From positions 6,696,001 to 6,760,000 of the forward strand of contig NC_069095.1 in the NCBI RefSeq assembly GCF_947172395.1: a stretch of DNA of 64,000 nucleotides. The letters run 5' to 3'. A model generated the notes under the pieces. It had not been told where the DNA came from and searched no databases. It saw nothing but the letters and a program-made list of their open reading frames with translations. The position numbers and the translations under genes were made by a program. Origin of the DNA: Bicyclus anynana. Its lineage: Eukaryota > Arthropoda > Insecta > Lepidoptera > Nymphalidae. Of this stretch, positions 11,530-22,221 are shown piece after piece. Within the stretch, counting starts at the first letter, position 1. Each line of letters opens with the position of its first letter.

Positions 11530-11578
<49 letters not shown>
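11284..11578 (+). mobile_element. RTE-type LINE 3' end with (ATG)n tail
   Basis: The last part of the RT ORF is readable (GRPPTRWTVDIKRIAGIRW, then MQAAQDGDVWKSLQ), followed by CTGCAGTGGACGTCCATCGG and a long GAT/ATG microsatellite from about 11500 to 11578. The poly-Met and poly-Ser open frames here are translations of the microsatellite. Confidence 0.8.
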
Positions 11579-11774
11579 GGTACCTACAACAACGATCACA
11601 ACAATGAAACATCGATTCTATAGCAACAGTTTTTATAAACGCGTTAGATCATAGATTTTTGATCTTTGCCAGAGGGGTAACGGTTAGCGAGGCAGGTCCT
11701 GTTATTTAAATGGTCTAATATTCCATAGATACTCTTATTCTCTTTAACACTCTATGGTTTCTCTGTCTACGGTA

Positions 11775-11999
11775 AAGATAGGTTGTCTGTTTTCGTCTGA
11801 CATTTATTTGTCAAAGACAACCTATATTGACGTTTGACGTTTCCAATTCCAATTAATTGTCAAATACGTGCTGCCTCTTGTCAATAATTACATTCGTAAT
11901 TACATTTTATTGGTTTTTTAATCAGTGTATTTACTTTAATAATAACATTTATCCAATTTGAATAGGTTTTGTGATCATACCGATGGTGTGTGTATAAAG
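11775..11999 (+). promoter_or_regulatory. Probable promoter/5' leader of Tmem127
   Basis: The 225 bases before the proposed start codon hold at least five TTGACG/TTGTCAA-type words (about 11809-11886) and an 11-bp inverted repeat ATAGGTTGTCT ... AGACAACCTAT (about 11779-11824). There is no obvious TATA box. Promoter function is inferred from position; the transcription start is unknown. Confidence 0.4.
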
Positions 12000-14900
12000 A
12001 TGAGCTGCTTAACTTGCATTCGAGGTACGAACTACGTCCGAACGTCCGTGCCGTGGCGTATGTTTTTAATTTTAATTTATAACAAACCTGAAGGTCTAGC
12101 ATCTGTTTTCACGGAAATATATTCAGTGAAAACCAGTGATCCATAAGCACTATCGATATCAGCTGTTATGTTTAAACAGCATATCAGTCCACATCGCTTC
12201 GTCATTTCTCTCGTTCGTTAATGAAAATTTAAAACCTTTCAAAATGGCAAGTTGTGATAGCAAATTATGGTATGAAACTTTAACAAGTATAACTGAGTGA
12301 TGAATAATCTAACAGTTAATCCCTTACAATTGTTCAACTGTTACCCCCCATGGTGATGCCACCTCAAAGACATTTTGCTATAAATAGTTTTGCATCAGTA
12401 ACTATGGAAAACTGTTTGTTAATTAGCATGAATCTGGTAATTGACTAGTTTTTACTCGTTGGCATACAAGTCATGCTATAAACCTGAAATCTGAAATCAC
12501 TGTTTACAGTGTTGTAATTGTATTCTTGTATTTTATCTTAACTTTTGTATTACACACACACTTTCTTCCTTTACTTTCAACAAAATACTAACATGTTATG
12601 ATAAAGGTTAATCAATATACATTAGCAATTTGTACTTGCCTTAGTGATAAGTTATAACTGGAATATACTTTTGCCTTGAAGAGAGATAAATATCATGGCA
12701 TCTCATGGACTCACCTGCACCTTGCAGGACCTTCTATCAGACTCTAAACAGAGCAAGAATCTTGTCAACTGGGTGTAGGGTTTTAAACTAGTTAATGCTC
12801 ACCTTCTCCATAGTTTTTGATGGCCTTAGTGGCGCAGCGGCATGCACAGTGTGTAAATCCACTGTGCATGGCGCTGCACCTGGTGGTCCTGGCTTCAATC
12901 CCCGGCTGGGCAGATTGAGATTAATCGGTCCAGGTCTGGCTGGTGGGAGGCTTCGGTCATGGCTAGTTACCACCCTACCAACAAAGATGTGCCGCCAAGC
13001 GATTTAGCGTTTCGGTACGATGTCGTGTAGAAACCGAAAGGTGTGTGGATTTACATCCTCCTCCTTACAAGTTAGCCCGCTACCATCTTGGACTGCATCA
13101 TCACTTACCACCAGGTGAGATTGTAGTCAAGGGCTAACTTGTAAACAATAAAATAAAAAAAGTACTCGTTACAGTTCTAGTGAGGCCAAAATATTAAAAT
13201 AAGTTTTATAGATTTTGCTAATATTCTGCTAACACCCATTTCTATTGCATATAAACTTACCACATAGCCATTTTTAGTCAGTCCATTTAAGTATTTGGTG
13301 TCTAAATTATTGTTAAATTTATGTGTAGCAGGAAACAGATACTTAGCAGCTTAGCTTGCTTGCTAGGAAATGTTTTTGCCTGTTATGATACATTTTTAAG
13401 CAAATTTATGCTAAGCACAACTATTGATGGGATTCATTAGATCAATTCAATTCAATTTTCGATTTTATGGCTTGCTGCTGTACCAACTGGGTACAATTTA
13501 TTTATTAGATCAATAGATGATATTGGTCATGGGTTATGGTAAAACCCATGAAGTGATCCCCGTCACTAGAAAGCTTTATACAGGTTGCTCGAGAGCATAT
13601 CCCATAACTTCAAGGTGTTGACAAGTCCACTTATACCAAACTGTGCAACTAATTTTTTAACTAAAAAAGCAAGTATCCTTTATATTGACCTCTTATGATA
13701 GCCCAGTGAATATGACTTTTGCCTCCAATTCCGGAGGGTGTGGGTTTGAATCCGGTCCGGGGCATGCACCTCCAACTTTTCAGTTGTGTGTATTTTAAAA
13801 AATTAAATATCACATGTCTCAAACAGTGAAGAATAACATTGTGAGGAAACCCACATACCAGAGAATTTTCTTAATTCTCGGCATGTGTGAAATCTGCCAT
13901 TTCGCATTGGGCCAGCATGGTGGACTATTGGCCTAACCCCTCTCATTCTGAGAGGAGACTCGAGCTCAGCAGTGAGCCAAATATGAGTTGATATCAATCA
14001 ATTGATAAGAGGTGTTTGGTACTATCTTTGCCCATTAGATTATTGAATATCCACTCCAAGCTCAGGTGCTTACTTGGAGAGAAATATCATTCTTGTTTAT
14101 AAAAAAAACATGATCTGATTATTTTTGTTTTACAGGTCTGAAGATAACATTCTCATTCAAAGACAAGGAACTGAATAAAATAGCAGCATTTTTTAACATA
14201 TTGACTTTCCTGTTGACTTGTGCAGCTTTAGTGCAACCAAGTTGGTTTCGAATTAAAGGCCTTCATTGCACTCAGAGTTTATCGTTAACACAATTCTTCA
14301 CATTTGATGAAGATGACGATGATAACGACAATCAAATAATGATACACCAGACTGATTTTGATCCTATCAATAGATCTGACTTCAACGGTAAGTAACAGAA
14401 GTTAGTTTAAAACTGTTTATTTATTCATATTATTAGGTATTATGTTTATGACAAATTGAATAAACTTATAAAATAATCCAATAAAAATCCAGATCCAGTA
14501 CATATAATTGATTATGTTGTTACTCTTCACAAGTGAGTTTTGATTATCCTCATCCAAACTGGTAATTCACAGCTTAGGAATTTATAATCACTTCAAGTTT
14601 TTCCTGTACCACTAGCAGTGTTGAGACAAATGATACAAAATAAGGTAATCAATGGGTTCAACCAGAATTAATTGCATATAAACACTTTGCGGTACCTTGT
14701 TATTCAACATTATATATGTTTCCTCTACCTATACGTAGCTCTTTAATTGTGCGCCACGATTTAGACTGGTTTTAGAGTCACGCTGACAAGACGCTGACCG
14801 TCAGTGCTGACAGGCGAAATGTATGAACTTTTAGGGAGCGTTTCAGAATAACGCATAGCTATCAGCGCAGCGCGGTGGTCGGCGCGCTACGCGCTGAGCT

Positions 14901-16926
14901 TTCAGCGCCAACATTCACTGTCTGGTCAGCGTAAATCTAAAACCAGCCTTAACGAAGTAAAACTAAATGCGGTTGGTTGATTATGTCCATAAAAAAAAAA
15001 ACAAACAACAGCTTGCACACCAGGGAGTGCTGGCAAAAGCAAAAACTTGAACATTAATGTTGTGCATTTTTAAATATTTTGGAATGGTTAGGGAACAATT
15101 GCTAGATCATCTACTTAGCATCTACTTAGTACTTTGACAATTTAATGAAATCCGTCTAACCGTCGATCAGGTTATGTGTCCTGACCCAAGGTTAACATTT
15201 TTTGCGCATCAAGTGCACAAAGCCTTAAAGAACTTTTCACTTTAAACTTGTACTCCTGTCAGTGTATGACTTGCATTAAATGAATTTTTTATCATTACAG
15301 GTCTCCCACCATGTACAACACCAGAAATTATAACGCTTATGAGAGTACTCATACTACTCTGCTTTATGGTGCTACTTTGCTCCTGTATAGGGGTCCTCAT
15401 CAACCTTACCAGCTTGAATAGCAAAGCTATAAAAATGCTGAGAAGGAATGCTGTGCCTAGTATTATGTGTGTCTTCTGGGTGATTGCTATTGTGGGTGTG
15501 TGCTATTATACAACAGTTGTGTTGGGCAATGCTAACAATGGTGACCCTAATACCATACAAGTTGATTATGAATATGGATTTTACACAATAACTGCAGCAG
15601 GTTAGTAAAATTATTGTGTTACATTTTATTGGACAGTTAACACTGAAGCATAATTTCCAAATTTTTAGAAATAATAATAATCATAATATGTAGGACGTCG
15701 TTCGATCTCGTGTTGGCTCGTGTTGGTCGTGGTCGTGGTTATTTCCGAAAAGGGTAAGGAGTTTGAGAGGAGTAGCGTTCGGTTGGCGGGACGATTTGCG
15801 ATAAAAGGCGCTCGTCGTACGGTCGGCTTCAGTATGCTCGTGGCGTTCGAGCCGTCCACATTTCTTGTTGTGTAATTTTTTAATGGCTTACTTGGGATAG
15901 GCGGGGAGAGTGACTTGAATGGAAAAGGGGAGTGTTAATCAACTATCAAAGGATCTTAACCCTACACACAGCGACTCCGCTCAGTGTCATTCTCTTTCAT
16001 TCTAGGGTCTTATTTTGGTTACAGTTCGATTTGTTAATTAAGTTGTCCTGACAAATATTGTGAATTGATAACCTTTCTTCGACATTGGTTTCCTTATTTT
16101 TTAAATCCACTTTTGTAGCTTCTGCTAAAACATACCTAATAACTTAATAGATAACAAATAAATGGGAATCTCTGTCTCTTTGGCTATTGAAACCAGTGCC
16201 TAGGCACTGGCCCCATTACTGTAGGTGCCAACATTATACTAACATGATTTTTCAACATTTGTCTATCAAATTATACATGATTTTCAAATCTTAGTTAAAA
16301 ACAAACATTTAAAGTATGTATTTTAAAAAGACTTGACAGACGCTCATACTAAAGTCTGGCTCGTTGATAATACTCCCATGATACGCGGGTGAAGGGCGAA
16401 AAGATTGCGCGTGTGTGAAATCGTGCGTGCGGGGAAGTGACGTCATCAGTCGTGGGTTTTTTCATTCATCGCTATACGCTCCTCGCTGCGCAACAATGGG
16501 AGTGTTACGAACGAAATTTGTTCGAGAAACTTTCTTTACATTATGACGAATATGCACTGAAACTACTGGATCAATTTAAAAATCTTTCAACAAGAAGGCT
16601 ACATTATCAACAAGTCACTGATTTGACACTGGAAATCCATTTCAGGTGCCTTGGCATTATTAGCATCAGCAGCCAATCTATGGGGTGCACCATTATCAAA
16701 CGACGAAGATGTGCAACGACGAAACTTAATGGAAGACTGGGACGGATACGAAGCTCATAGCGTAGGTCCCACGCCAGCTGTGCCTACACTCCCTCCTTAC
16801 TCCCCAAACCCCAATTTCATACCATCAGCTCACCCGACATTCGCCCCACCCGTCCTTGGCACTCAACAATATTTCCCCTTCGACGACCTTTCCATCCTAC
16901 CACCTCCACCACCATATACACCATGA
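12000..16926 (+). CDS. Tmem127: Transmembrane protein 127 orthologue (4 coding exons)
   Basis: Coding exons 12000-12024, 14136-14387, 15301-15600 and 16646-16926 join to 285 aa. All three introns (2111, 913 and 1045 bp) are phase 1, with GT-AG borders and a Gly codon at each junction. Predicted membrane spans are about residues 24-41, 105-131, 143-167 and 184-205. The first loop has the family's ALVQPSWF segment ending in Cys53, then an acidic insect-type run (DEDDDDNDN, 66-74). The last span reads FYTITAAGALALLASAANLW. The tail is Pro-rich and ends PPPPPYTP, like the PPPAYTP-type end of vertebrate TMEM127, giving a PPxY motif; an LPPY is at 241-244. Vertebrate TMEM127 (238 aa) is an endolysosomal protein that restrains mTORC1 and recruits NEDD4-type ligases through its PPxY tail. 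The 25-nt coding part of exon 1 (MSCLTCIR) is the least certain piece. Confidence 0.88.
12823..13155 (+). mobile_element. SINE-B in intron 1 of Tmem127
   Basis: Full length: a tRNA-like head with TGGCGCAGCGGCATGC and TTCAATCCCCGG (the B-box has lost its leading GG). The body includes GCGATTTAGCGTTTCGG, the 3' domain is flanked by ACAAGTTAGCCC and GGGCTAACTTGT, and the tail is A-rich. A roughly 30-base insertion or duplication (TGTGCATGGCGCTGCAC region) lies within the head. Confidence 0.85.
13694..13992 (+). mobile_element. SINE-A in intron 1 of Tmem127
   Basis: Near full length, with a slightly mutated B-box (GGTTTGAATCCGG) and body. Same orientation as the gene. Confidence 0.85.
14761..14950. 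mobile_element. MITE in intron 2 of Tmem127
   Basis: Terminal inverted repeats: ACTGGTTTTAGAGTCACGCT at the left and, reversed, GGCTGGTTTTAGATTTACGC at the right, about 190 bp apart. The interior is GC-rich (GCGCAGCGCGG). Short and non-coding, so non-autonomous. Confidence 0.65.
15690..15880. repeat. GC-rich island in intron 3 of Tmem127
   Basis: A GT/CG-rich block (CGTGTTGGTCGTGGTCGTGG, then GGCGCTCGTCGTACGGTCGG) unlike the AT-rich intron around it. It may be the 5' end of a retroelement on the + strand or a regulatory segment. No partner copy in the window. Confidence 0.35.
16351..16520. mobile_element. MITE-1 copy in intron 3 of Tmem127
   Basis: Shares AGTCTGGC, CGTTGATAATACTCCCATGA, GTGTGAAATCGTGCGTGCGG and GGGAGTGTTACGAACGAAA with the other copies. 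Its right end lies only about 125 bp before the exon-4 splice acceptor. Confidence 0.75.
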
Positions 16927-17088
16927 TCTTTTTTGATCTTACAAAGAATTTCGTCGTTTTTAGTTTAAACAATGTATATTTTTATACAAAATGGTATACA
17001 AAGATGTGTATATCTTGAAAATTTTTGCTTTAATGAACTATGAGAGATAACTTGTGTGTAAATCGTATAGAACAATGTGCACTAATAA

Positions 17089-17306
17089 CATCGACAGTTG
17101 TTGCTTAAATAGTCTGATAACTAGCCCAGGCAATAACATTAAACCTGTAGATAACTTGAAAGAATTATAGGGAAAACGGAAATTGTAATAAAGTTGTCAA
17201 CAGTTGTCGCTTAAATAGTGTGATAACTAGCCCAGGCAATAACATATAACCTGTAAACCATAACTCAAAGGAATTATTGTAGGGGAAACTTAATTTTTTA
17301 TAAAGT
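17089..17306. repeat. Tandem duplication of a ~107-bp unit
   Basis: Copies at about 17089-17195 and 17196-17306 share ACAGTTG, CGCTTAAATAGT, GATAACTAGCCCAGGCAATA and ACCTGTA. An AATAAA at 17187-17192 could serve as the Tmem127 poly(A) signal, in which case the unit lies at the transcript end. Confidence 0.7.
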
Positions 17307-17469
17307 AACAAGATACGCGCGAATAAATAAACCTTCTTACAGTCAGATAAAAAGGAATGTTTATTGTTTAAAGGACAACTGGCACCATTATATGAAAACC
17401 CAGGCAATACAGATATAAAATGGAGGGGAATAGATAGAATAAGTACTCTAGTTTACGATAATATTATGG

Positions 17470-18518
17470 CATTGACCTCTAATAAAAGGATGTACAATTA
17501 TGTAACAAATTTCACTTAAAAACTGGTCAATTTTGCTTTGACAATTTTAGAGTTATTGGTAAAGAAAATTATAGCTAAAGGCCTTTAAATATAGTCCAAT
17601 ATTCAATAAAATCCTAAATGCAGAGCAAATTCAATCTTAAGGATTGAGTTTAAGATTGAACTTGCAAATACAACTACTTAAATTGAGTGCTAAGAAGTTG
17701 TGTTTGGCACTCATTGAGTGGGGACGTTTTTTCGTCTCTGATTGTGCATCCACTTTTTAATAGGAGATCGATGTATTGTGGGTATTGTCATATTTTTATT
17801 GGGAATCAAAATAATAGTAGCTGTAATGATTCCATTAATAAAATTAAAGCTGTACAATAACATTCATAAGCATCAGGTTTTTTTATTGACCTGCAACTTT
17901 TACTCCTACAGTAAAAAATATATACATAAGTGAGATTTAAAGTAACAATTTATATCTAGTTTGTTGCGAGATTTTCACAAATCTGGTTAGATATTGCCTG
18001 TTGTCCTTTCATTATTATTCGATTTTTAACAACAGTAATGTATATTGAATAAAATTTCAACTCTAACAAACAAAAATTTTAATAAATCGATAGGTATTTA
18101 TATTATATTTACCAATCAAATGACTTACTCCCTACACATTCGACAAACTATCAGTTTTTAAATATTTTATTTTGGAATTGGACAAGTCCTAATTAATTAA
18201 TCTTAAGAGAGCATCAATCTCCTATTTTAAAGTGGATGTACAATCAGCGACCAAAAAACGTCCCCACTCAATGAGTGCCAAACATAACTTCTTGGCACTC
18301 AATTCAAGTAGTCTCATTTGCAAAATCAACCTTAAACTCAATTCTTAAGGTTGAATTTGCTCTGAATTTGGGATTTTATTAAATATTGGACTATATTTAA
18401 AGGCCTTTAGGTATAATTTTCTTTACCAATAATTCTAAAACAGTCAAAGCAAAATTGGCCAGTTTTTAAGTGAAATTTTCTACATGATTGTGCATCTTTT
18501 TATTAAAAGAGGTCAATG
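17470..18518. mobile_element. 1.05-kb element with ~300-bp terminal inverted repeats
   Basis: The left arm, about 17470-17773, is the imperfect reverse complement of about 18212-18518. Matching landmarks include GGGGACGTTTTTT with AAAAAACGTCCCC, CACTCATTGAGTG, AAGGCCTTTA and TCACTTAAAAACTGG with CCAGTTTTTAAGTGA. The tips read CATTGACCTCT and AGAGGTCAATG, flanked by TATGG and TATGA. The interior of about 440 bp is AT-rich and encodes nothing recognisable. This is a non-autonomous long-TIR DNA transposon or foldback element; the superfamily is undetermined. Confidence 0.8.
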
Positions 18519-19431
18519 TATGAGAGTGATGATTGTTCGATTCACAGAGAAGAAGCTCTTGACTATCTAAACTTTTTGATAGTCGTGACATTTGCTTATC
18601 TAATATTAATAAAAAAAAGAGATGCATAGTAAAATTTAGGATGTTCTTTAAATCGATCAGAATTTTAACAAAAATGTTTAACATAAAATATTGTAATTGA
18701 TTAATTACTATAGGTATATCTTAGTCTGAAACGTGTGATAAAGTGAAATGAATCTCAAAATCATTACTAACTTTTAATCTCCTAGTTATTTTCACAATAA
18801 AATTTCAGAAATATTATGTTAACAACAAATTAGTAGTAGGTAGGTAATCTCATTCACCCTTAAACTGTCTCGGTTATGAAAAATAGATCTAAATATTATG
18901 AATTGTGGTAAATCTGTAATTAAAGATCTTAGTTAAGATTAGTTTTTGAAAATTTAATGTCAATATTCCAATTTGTTTCAGTGTATGTGGTTGTGAGTTT
19001 CATAAATGTTCTCTTGTAAATGTGATTTGCCATTTTAGTGCCTACTTTTGTCTATTCTCAAAACGCTTTAATATTGATAAAATCAATGAATCAAATCAAT
19101 TGTTTGTAATTATTCAACAAATCACGTTTTGTGGGACCTTGTTTTTAAATTGCACTAAATTTTCGTCATTTTTGATGATAATTTAAAGTATAAACTAGTT
19201 GATTATACAATTAATTACTATATTTTTAACTTTTCACTTTAGAAATTATTGGTTTGAAATAAGAGAGATTACAAATACTCTTTAACTAATAGAAGAAAGG
19301 AAGAACGAAATATTAACAAAATAAATATTTCTTAGGAGTCCTTGAAAATTAATTTTTAAATTGTCAAAGATTTAAAATCAGCTAATAGGTTATTCAGAAA
19401 AGGTTCAAAATTTGACCATTGTTATTATACT
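18519..19431. other. AT-rich intergenic sequence
   Basis: No gene or repeat ends recognised between the long-TIR element and the 19.4-kb hairpin. Confidence 0.4.
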
Positions 19432-19512
19432 ATACTCAGAGGTACAATTATCCGCCCTCTTTAATTTGACGTGATTATATTAAAGTGGGCGGATAATTGT
19501 GCCTCTGAGTAT
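19432..19512. mobile_element. ~81-bp hairpin MITE
   Basis: Arms of about 33 bases (19432-19464 and 19479-19512) pair almost completely; cores are ACAATTATCCGCCC and GGGCGGATAATTGT. The 14-base loop has no coding content. Confidence 0.7.
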
Positions 19513-19760
19513 ATTTGGATTTATTGAGTTGTATTATTATTTTATCTTAAGCTTGTTTAATAAATTATGGGCCTTACCTTCTTGGTATCTTAGATTAACA
19601 ATGTGGAATTGATGCTTTTCTATTGAGTGTATTATGTGCAACACTAAATTTTTCCAAATATTCTAGTATGTAATAAAAATATTACTGTTAGTATTTTTTA
19701 AATTTGTCTATATTTTGATATATCCGTGCCTATTATGCCTATTAAAACCATTTCTCTGAC

Positions 19761-19906
19761 TTAGTGGCGTAACTATACCATCTGATAACTGTTAATTAAT
19801 AAGATAGGGCATCTAGAAAATTGAGTAATATCAAATGTTTTTTTAAATATTAGTTTCACTTCTGAATCTTGTGGCATTTTGCCATCCTATATTTACGCCA
19901 CTGGCC
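19761..19906. mobile_element. Small MITE with AGTGGCGTAA ends
   Basis: Left end TTAGTGGCGTAACTATA; right end TATATTTACGCCACTGG. About 146 bp, non-coding. The right tip nearly touches the next MITE. Confidence 0.6.
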
Positions 19907-19920
19907 TAATATTTCCTTGT

Positions 19921-20134
19921 TATAGCTTAGCAAATTCGTTCGTAACACACCCGATGGTCGGCGGGGGCCAGGAGTCGGGTAGCGATGACAGATAAACTCA
20001 CTACTGATGCACCCCACTTCCAGCCCTAGCCCCGCGCGTACGACTTTACAACCGCGTATTCCTTCCCTCCCCGTCGCCCGCATACCATCATCATTCATAC
20101 ATACCATAGTCATCAACGAACTAGCCAAGCTATA
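19921..20134. mobile_element. MITE-1 copy
   Basis: Both terminal repeats are present (TATAGCTTAGCAAATTCGTT ... AACGAACTAGCCAAGCTATA), so the element's tips are roughly TATAGYYTGGCAA with flanking TA. The interior is GC-rich (CCCTCCCCGTCGCCCGCATA). Confidence 0.8.
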
Positions 20135-20297
20135 GCTATAATATAATTGGAAACTGTACATAAATGTAACTAGCAGGGTGATAAATGATATCTGTGAATG
20201 ATTTAAAATATGAGACTCCTCAATGATTGTTGATTGAAATGACATTGAAATTCTATGTACAGGCTCATGTTTTGTATTGTTCACTGAGACACATAAT

Positions 20298-20466
20298 TAT
20301 AGTCTGGCAAGTTCATTGATGACACTACCATGATATGCGGGCAACGAGGGGAAAGGCTGCGCGGGTGTGAAATCGTGCATGCGGGGAAGTGAGGTGTGTC
20401 GGTTTTTCATTCATCGCTACACATCTTACACATCAGGAGTGTAACGCACGAAGTTGCCAAGCTATA
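20298..20466. mobile_element. MITE-1 copy, opposite orientation
   Basis: TATAGTCTGGCAAGTTCATT at the left and GTTGCCAAGCTATA at the right. It lies 160 bp from the 19921 copy in inverted orientation, so the two could form a larger hairpin. Confidence 0.8.
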
Positions 20467-20758
20467 CCCTGTAGACCTGTTAAGCTACTCACTAATTCTC
20501 TTACAATTGAAAGCCACCAAACTTGTTTGACATTAAATGAATATTCTATTATAAAGAACTATGCTATGTAATGTTACAGTGAATTAGAAATGTCCTGAGC
20601 GGATTATCCACCTGGTGGTAAAGAGAAAACCATTGTCTATTAACAGAGCAACACTTTGCAAAGCAAAGCAAGCAAAGAGCATGTGCTACTAAGTGCCACC
20701 CTGTATCCCATCATCCTGAGGTGTGTGTCATGTATTTTATGCTCATAGCTTGTGTGCC

Positions 20759-20932
20759 CATAGGCGTATATACCGGGGGGAGTGGGGGGGGGGCGTCCCC
20801 ACCATAAAATCAGTTGAGCCGTGCCTGCCACAAACATTGTACACATTTTTATGTCGAGTATCGACTCTGCTTAGTGGCATGTCATGGGCCAGGCCCCCCC
20901 CAGGCAATGATCCTAGATACGCCAATGCGTGT
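20759..20932. repeat. Probable MITE/repeat with GGCGTAT ends
   Basis: Left AGGCGTATATACCGGGG and right GATCCTAGATACGCCAATG are approximately inverted. The interior has G and C runs (GGGGGGGG near 20783, CCCCCCC near 20895). Confidence 0.45.
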
Positions 20933-21039
20933 TCCTTTAATTACACTGGCAACCATTACACAATGCCTAACACTTCAAACACAGCAATGCTTGATATAAG
21001 ATTAAATTAATGTCAAAAAACAACTATAATATAAAATAT

Positions 21040-21150
21040 TCCTAAGAGGAGATGCTGTTAGAGTTGTTCTGACCATCTCTTCTGCTTCTATCTTCGGGGC
21101 TCATCAGGCATTACTTCTACAGTCGCCTACAGCACTTATTCTGTCAGAAA
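21040..21150. repeat. Fragment of a repeat shared with 37870-38080
   Basis: Both hold a CATCTCTTCTGCTTC-like stretch followed by GGGGCTCATCAGGCAT or its relative CCCCACCGAGAATG. Class unknown. Confidence 0.35.
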
Positions 21151-21606
21151 TAAAAAGAACATTGTCAGAAAGGCTTGGTTTATTTTTTTTTTAACAAAGA
21201 TAGCTCTTTTTCAATCATGTTTCGGTTGCTTTGGATATTGTTATAATATATACAAACTTCTGAGTAACTGGTGTATATTTCATGTTACCAAAAACTATAA
21301 ATGTTAATAGTGGTATTATTTGTTAAAGTATAAACTCTTAGACATAAGGATAGTTATTCCCAGTATTATCTACTGGGAACTTTATTTTTACATTTAAATA
21401 AAAACAAGAGTAACATTTTATTTTTGTGTAAGACTAATATGCAATACATATCTATTAAAAATATGTTGGCCTATTTATTTACACCTGCATTCACACTTAT
21501 AAAACCTAAATTAAATATTGAATAATTTTGAACAAAACCTGGTAATGACTTCTTTGGAAAAATGGAATGAAAAGGATTGCAGATTAATAAAATAAATAGA
21601 AATATG

Positions 21607-21735
21607 AGCTGTGGTAGCCTAGTGGACCTCTACCTTCTATTCAGAGGCAGTGGGTTTGAATCAGGTCAGGGCATGCACTTCCAACTATTCAGTTATGTGT
21701 GTTTTAAGAAATTACACAGAGTGTTATCTTGAGTA
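21607..21735 (+). mobile_element. SINE-A, 5' half only
   Basis: The tRNA-like head GTGGTAGCCTAGTGG through CCAACTATTCAGTTATGTG is readable but diverged. The body stops after AAGAAATTA, just before the inverted repeat at 21751. Confidence 0.65.
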
Positions 21736-21750
21736 CAGTGACGTCGCAGT

Positions 21751-21830
21751 TTAACACACTCAGATGCCTTTATGTGCTTACAAAATTGAGACTTCTTGAG
21801 TAAAAATTTTAAAGCATCTGAGTGTGTTAA
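21751..21830. repeat. 17-bp perfect inverted repeat around a 46-base loop
   Basis: TTAACACACTCAGATGC at 21751-21767 is the reverse complement of 21814-21830. It may be the tips of a tiny MITE. Confidence 0.65.
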
Positions 21831-22221
21831 CTTAAACTCATATTTTTGTCACCAATTCTTATATGCAATATTTAATTTTATACTTTCTAAACCAAAATCT
21901 GCCAATTAAATCATATTATAGGAAAAGATGAGTCATATTATATACAGGGCTGTCGGAAGGGTAAATGCCCTGTGATATATATAGCATATGCAGATTTAGA
22001 TCAGATCTTAATTCAGGCTAAAATACATAGGTTTTCTTTCTTCTAAGAAACTTTCAGTATTTCTAAGAAATTCTCGACCAGAACTTTGGAAGTTGGTGGT
22101 TTTACAACCCCTGTGCGAAGAGCATGTTATGTGGGCATTATAATAGACTGGTAATAATTAATGACAATGATGTTGATGACCCAACATGGGTCTAAATGTG
22201 CCATAAATTAGCCTATATGAA

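Noticed and set aside
11341..11607. Open frames encoding poly-Met or poly-Ser
   Set aside because: They are translations of the (ATG)n tail of a LINE.
15665..15859. 64-aa reverse frame inside Tmem127 intron 3
   Set aside because: It spans a GC-rich insertion and an AT repeat; no family resemblance.
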